From: Planctomycetota bacterium
Lineage (GTDB): Bacteria; Planctomycetota; UBA8742; UBA2392
NCBI GenBank assembly: GCA_019912315.1
Contig: JAIOJA010000074.1
Span: forward strand, 25,193-89,192
DNA length: 64,000 bases
Reading direction: 5' to 3'
Shown: piece after piece, positions 61,618 to 64,000 of the stretch
Layout of the letters: each line of letters begins with the position of its first letter
How positions within the stretch are numbered: the first letter of the stretch is position 1
Notes under the pieces: generated by a model
Databases searched by the model: none
What the model saw: only the letters and a program-made list of their open reading frames with translations
What the model was told of the DNA's origin: nothing
Position numbers and translations under genes: made by a program

Positions 61618-61646
61618 TCGGAGGTCCCTCAATGAGGGACCTCCGA
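61618..61646. terminator. Perfect 13-bp hairpin
   Basis: TCGGAGGTCCCTC (61618-61630) is the exact reverse complement of GAGGGACCTCCGA (61634-61646), loop AAT. It lies in the gap after the excisionase-like gene (minus strand), so it probably terminates it, though no T run follows. It is the longest perfect stem noticed in the island. Confidence 0.65.
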
Positions 61647-61675
61647 TAAACTTCTGTTGTCAAAGAGCAAGAGAT

Positions 61676-61918
61676 CTAGGTCGGAGTCAGGCCGACGACG
61701 AAGCGCGCAAGGTCGAGCAGGCTGATCCGCCAGTGCCCGGCCGAGCCGGACCGGTGCCCCCTGACCCGTCCTTCATTGAGAGCCGCTATGAACCGGCCGT
61801 GCGACATCTTCGCCAGCTGGGCGGCTTCATGGGCCGTAAGGATCGGACCATTCCCCTGTTCGCCCATAAACACGGCCAAATCCAAAGCATCTTGTTCCAA
61901 CACACTTGTTGTGCGCAT
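61676..61918 (-). CDS. Excisionase-like helix-turn-helix protein
   Basis: A protein of 80 residues from ATG 61918 after GGGAAGAG. HEAAQLAKMSHGRFIAALNE followed by GRVRGHRSGSAGHWRISLLD is the MerR/excisionase-type winged helix (HTH_17). Its place directly before the integrase, on the same strand, suggests recombination directionality control of the island. The upstream 51 codons of the frame show no SD and are poor. Confidence 0.8.
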   Translation of the reverse strand: MRTTSVLEQDALDLAVFMGEQGNGPILTAHEAAQLAKMSHGRFIAALNEGRVRGHRSGSAGHWRISLLDLARFVVGLTPT

Positions 61919-62086
61919 AACGCAACTCTTCCCGCCCCGAGGGCAATTCTGACGCTTGGTTGTGGGAAGCGCGTGGGTGGAAGCAGATTCCACCAGGGCG
62001 CTTAGCGAGGCTAACGTAGAGTCAGCGGCTGGTCGAAGCGTATCCCTTCGTGCAGCAACGCGCAACTTCAATAATGTTGAATTAGA

Positions 62087-63355
62087 TCAAGCCGCCGATG
62101 AGTTGTCGCGCCGGGCTCGCCTGACGCGAGGGAAGAATTTCAAGCGCCTGAGCGCCGCCAACAGAATGCCACGCGTTCCCATCCAGTCTTCGACGGTTTC
62201 ACCGCGATCCCGGACTCCGCGAAGGGGCTGTCTGTAGTAGGCCACTGACACCTTGTTGGCATGCCCAAATCTCGCACCGAGCATGTACTCATTGTCATCG
62301 CTGGCAGAAGCGATGTGAGCGATGCAGGTAGCTCTCAGCACTTTTGCGGGAGCATCTTTCAGACCGGCGGCGTCAATCACCCGACGCCACTGGCGAGCAT
62401 GAATCTCGCGAGGGCCGGTTTGCCAGTCGCCACACACGTACTCACCACTTTTGCTCTTGCTTTGAAGCGCCGTCAGGAATTGGACCAGTAACGGGCTGTC
62501 GTGAAGCGGAATGCGTCGGTCCCGCGCCGTCTTTGCACCCCAGACTTTGAGTTCTCGTCGCTCCAGGTCTACGTCGGTCCATTTCAGGCTCAATACTTCC
62601 CCCGGCCGCATTCCTGTGAGGAGCGCAATGATGACGAACGGGGCCAGCGGAGCATATCTGGTCGTTGCTGTCGCCGAGGGAATACCCTCATCGTATGCGG
62701 CTTTGTCTCGGCGCGAGGCAAAGTAACGTACGGTGTCGTGGCGGACGACCTTGGCGATGAGCCGTTTGACTTCACTCGAATTGAGCACACGCGGCAAGCG
62801 CCGAGGTACACGGTAGGGTGCCAAGTTGTCTTTGATCTGGTCGCTGTTCAGGCGAAGGTACCCGTTGCGTCTCGCCCAGTTGAGCATGGCGCGAGTCGCA
62901 CTCAGGTGCCTGTTCCGAGTTGATGATGCAAGCCCGCTGGCCAGGCTGGTCCGGAATAGATCCAAGTGCTTGGCTTCGAGGTCACCACCTTGCCGGATCT
63001 TGTGGCCTGCGCGATGAGCTTTCCATCGCTTTAGCCAGTCTCGGTCATTGCGCTGCGCAGCATCCTCACCGTGTTCAGCTTCGAAGTGGTCCTTGTAGCT
63101 GGCCTCTATCGTCTGCCATGTTTCGCCAACCCCAGAGAGCGGACCTCGCAATGCGACTCTCCGCGCTTCTTCGGCCAGTTCTGCGGACTTCATCTTGAGC
63201 CAAGGTCCCGCCGCAGATTTTGTATTGAAGCCTTCCTTCTTCAGGGATCGTGAAATTGTCTTCCCGGTATTCGGATCCTCCCACACGGCGGTATAGGTGC
63301 CGTGCCGGTTCTTCTTTAGCCGCACACCGGGGCGATCAGTTTTCCGATAGGCCAT
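62087..63355 (-). CDS. int: Tyrosine recombinase (island integrase)
   Basis: A protein of 422 residues from ATG 63355. The N-terminal SAM-like core-binding region (KWKAHRAGHKIRQGGDLEAK) and catalytic domain follow. Catalytic Arg I is in LLTGMRPGEVLSLKWTDVD; the second box is KVLRATCIAHI (Lys rather than His before the xxR), then FGHANKVSVAYY with the nucleophilic Tyr. Located next to the right 45-bp repeat, it catalyses site-specific integration at tRNA-Val. Residues of the catalytic boxes were matched by eye. Confidence 0.92.
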   Translation of the reverse strand: MAYRKTDRPGVRLKKNRHGTYTAVWEDPNTGKTISRSLKKEGFNTKSAAGPWLKMKSAELAEEARRVALRGPLSGVGETWQTIEASYKDHFEAEHGEDAAQRNDRDWLKRWKAHRAGHKIRQGGDLEAKHLDLFRTSLASGLASSTRNRHLSATRAMLNWARRNGYLRLNSDQIKDNLAPYRVPRRLPRVLNSSEVKRLIAKVVRHDTVRYFASRRDKAAYDEGIPSATATTRYAPLAPFVIIALLTGMRPGEVLSLKWTDVDLERRELKVWGAKTARDRRIPLHDSPLLVQFLTALQSKSKSGEYVCGDWQTGPREIHARQWRRVIDAAGLKDAPAKVLRATCIAHIASASDDNEYMLGARFGHANKVSVAYYRQPLRGVRDRGETVEDWMGTRGILLAALRRLKFFPRVRRARRDNSSAA

Positions 63356-63531
63356 GTGCCGTTCCAGGAGGGAAACCAAAAGGGACCCCAAGAATCCGAT
63401 AAGGAGCGTGCAAGAACGTGCAGGCAGGTGCAACTCAAATCTGCTGTTGATCTTTGTCAACACCTCCAAATAGCATGAAAGAGGCTATATCTTGACGTGG
63501 CAAGACAGCGCCGATTGCGAATGTAATCTCG

Positions 63532-63576
63532 TTGACACGGTAGGGGTCACTGGTTCGAGTCCAGTACGGTCCACCA
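63532..63576 (+). repeat. attR core: tRNA-Val 3' end copy
   Basis: Identical to 41685-41729 over 45 bp. The 5' half of the tRNA is missing here, so this copy is not a functional tRNA. It marks the right border of the island. Sequence to the right is therefore the original chromosomal DNA downstream of tRNA-Val. Confidence 0.97.
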
Positions 63577-63585
63577 TCTTCAAGC

Positions 63586-63614
63586 AAACGCCGAGGCCCT
63601 AAACCTCGGCGTTT
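63586..63614 (+). terminator. Displaced tRNA-Val terminator
   Basis: AAACGCCGAGG (63586-63596) pairs with CCTCGGCGTTT (63604-63614), loop CCCTAAA, followed by GTGCGTTT. In the uninterrupted chromosome it would lie 10 bp after tRNA-Val; the island separates them. Confidence 0.85.
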
Positions 63615-63749
63615 GTGCGTTTCTAGCCGATTCGACTCCGAACCTGCACAACTCTCTCGGACTAGAAATGGTGTTACAAACTGGTGTTACAAAGCTCTGT
63701 CAGCCCACCCGAAAACGTGCTAGTTTTTTCAAGTAGCCGGGAGCGGACG

Positions 63750-63959
63750 ATGGGAAGACGGCAGGGTGGCGTCAGCATCAAGCGGAAACGGAACACGCTG
63801 GACGGCGTGTTCGAGGTGACTTTCCGTGACCCGCGACGATGGCAAGACCCAAAGAACCCCTGGCAAGGGTCATTTTTCGTGCCAGTCGGAACTAGAGTTT
63901 CTTCCTTCATGATTGGCCGTCACGACGCTGTGGCGGCCTTACTGTGTGATGCTGCGTAG
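63750..63959 (+). pseudogene. Integrase-like N-terminal fragment disrupted by an IS3-family element
   Basis: ATG 63750 follows GGGAGCGG. The start (MGRRQGGVSIKRKRNTLDGV, then VTFRDP) resembles the arm-binding N-terminus of a tyrosine integrase. By about residue 45 the frame enters DNA that reads as the end of a transposase gene on the opposite strand, so the last 20 or so codons are chance. Probably a second, older integrase gene next to the tRNA site, cut by the insertion. Too short for a firm call. Confidence 0.4.
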
Positions 63960-64000
63960 TCTTTCGGGGTCATATAGCCGATCCCGCTGTGGATGCGTCC
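63920..64000 (-). mobile_element. IS3-family transposase C-terminus (partial, runs off window)
   Basis: Reading the minus strand inward from the window end gives GRIHSGIGYMTPKDYAASHS and then a TGA at 63922-63920. RIHSxxGYxTPxxY is the hallmark C-terminus of IS3-family OrfB (DDE) transposases. Only 26 codons are inside the window; the IS end should lie somewhere between about 63870 and 63919, but I cannot identify the terminal inverted repeat without the other end. Confidence 0.88.

Larger units (their letters stand above)
41685..63576. mobile_element. Integrated genomic island in tRNA-Val(GAC)
   Basis: A 21.9-kb island bounded by identical 45-bp copies of the tRNA 3' half (41685-41729 and 63532-63576). 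Integrase and excisionase-like genes lie just inside the right copy. The cargo is about 20 genes: DUF4411/ImmA pair, Cas4-like nuclease, clamp-like, DUF932, nucleotidase, XRE regulator, type I restriction operon, HNH endonuclease and a capsid-like fragment. Portal, terminase, tail and conjugation genes are absent, so it is neither an intact prophage nor an ICE. It resembles an integrative/phage-satellite or defence island. The tRNA is kept functional by the element's own copy of the 3' end. Confidence 0.92.

Noticed and set aside
41685..63576. The island as a complete prophage
   Set aside because: No terminase, portal, tail or lysis genes; the single capsid-like frame is truncated.
63532..63576. 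A second tRNA-Val gene
   Set aside because: Only the 3' 45 bp are present; acceptor 5' strand, D-arm and half of the anticodon stem are missing, so it is an attachment-site copy.
1..64000. A changed genetic code with UGA as a sense codon
   Set aside because: Many genes here end normally in TGA (for example at 14026-14028 and 56975-56977), and reading through them gives no conserved extension.

Overview
The window looks like the chromosome of a GC-rich Gram-negative bacterium, most likely a member or relative of the Planctomycetota. The evidence is indirect: many secreted or lipid-anchored proteins with few relatives, a DksA-type protein with a histone-H1-like lysine-rich tail, an FHA giant, a kinase with a MshEN-like segment, and several HExxH proteins. 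There is no rRNA, so the placement is tentative. UGA is an ordinary stop in most genes, but a full-length SelB gene (36734-38653) shows that the organism makes selenoproteins.

Positions 1-41640 are chromosomal backbone. The most striking part is 4409-7590: a half-size YeeE/YedE pair, a MerR-type regulator with three sensor cysteines, a promoter with the 19-bp spacer typical of MerR targets, an outer-membrane beta-barrel-like protein, and two small lipoproteins with heavy-metal-associated (HMA) domains. In both HMA proteins the reading frame is interrupted by UGA exactly at metal-binding cysteine positions. One reads GMD-U-GQ-U (both cysteines replaced), the other GMT-U-EN-C. Each is followed by a possible SECIS hairpin, very clear in the first. 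A third UGA-interrupted gene (25382-26383) encodes an exported thioredoxin-fold-like protein whose UGA is followed by a perfect 8-bp hairpin with a GGU loop. I read these as three selenoproteins, and the HMA pair as a MerR-controlled selenol-based metal-binding module.

A second theme is sulfane sulfur. An ArsR-type regulator and a SulP transporter are divergent from two metallo-beta-lactamase/rhodanese proteins across a perfect 11-bp inverted repeat. Other backbone genes are threonine synthase, SurE, CCA-adding enzyme, ribosomal protein L28, thymidylate kinase, aldehyde dehydrogenase, MtfA-like peptidase, and many envelope proteins of unknown role. Several intergenic spacers carry short reiterated words.

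Positions 41685-63576 form an integrated island in a tRNA-Val(GAC) gene, bounded by an identical 45-bp repeat of the tRNA 3' end. Beside the right repeat lie a tyrosine integrase and an excisionase-like gene. The cargo includes a DUF4411/ImmA-IrrE pair, a Cas4-like nuclease, a sliding-clamp-like protein, a DUF932 protein, a deoxyribonucleotidase, a small Ala/Gly-rich hydrophobic protein divergent from an XRE regulator, a type I restriction-modification operon with two extra downstream genes, an HNH endonuclease and a capsid-like fragment. To the right of the island are the displaced tRNA terminator, an integrase-like N-terminal fragment and the end of an IS3-family transposase.
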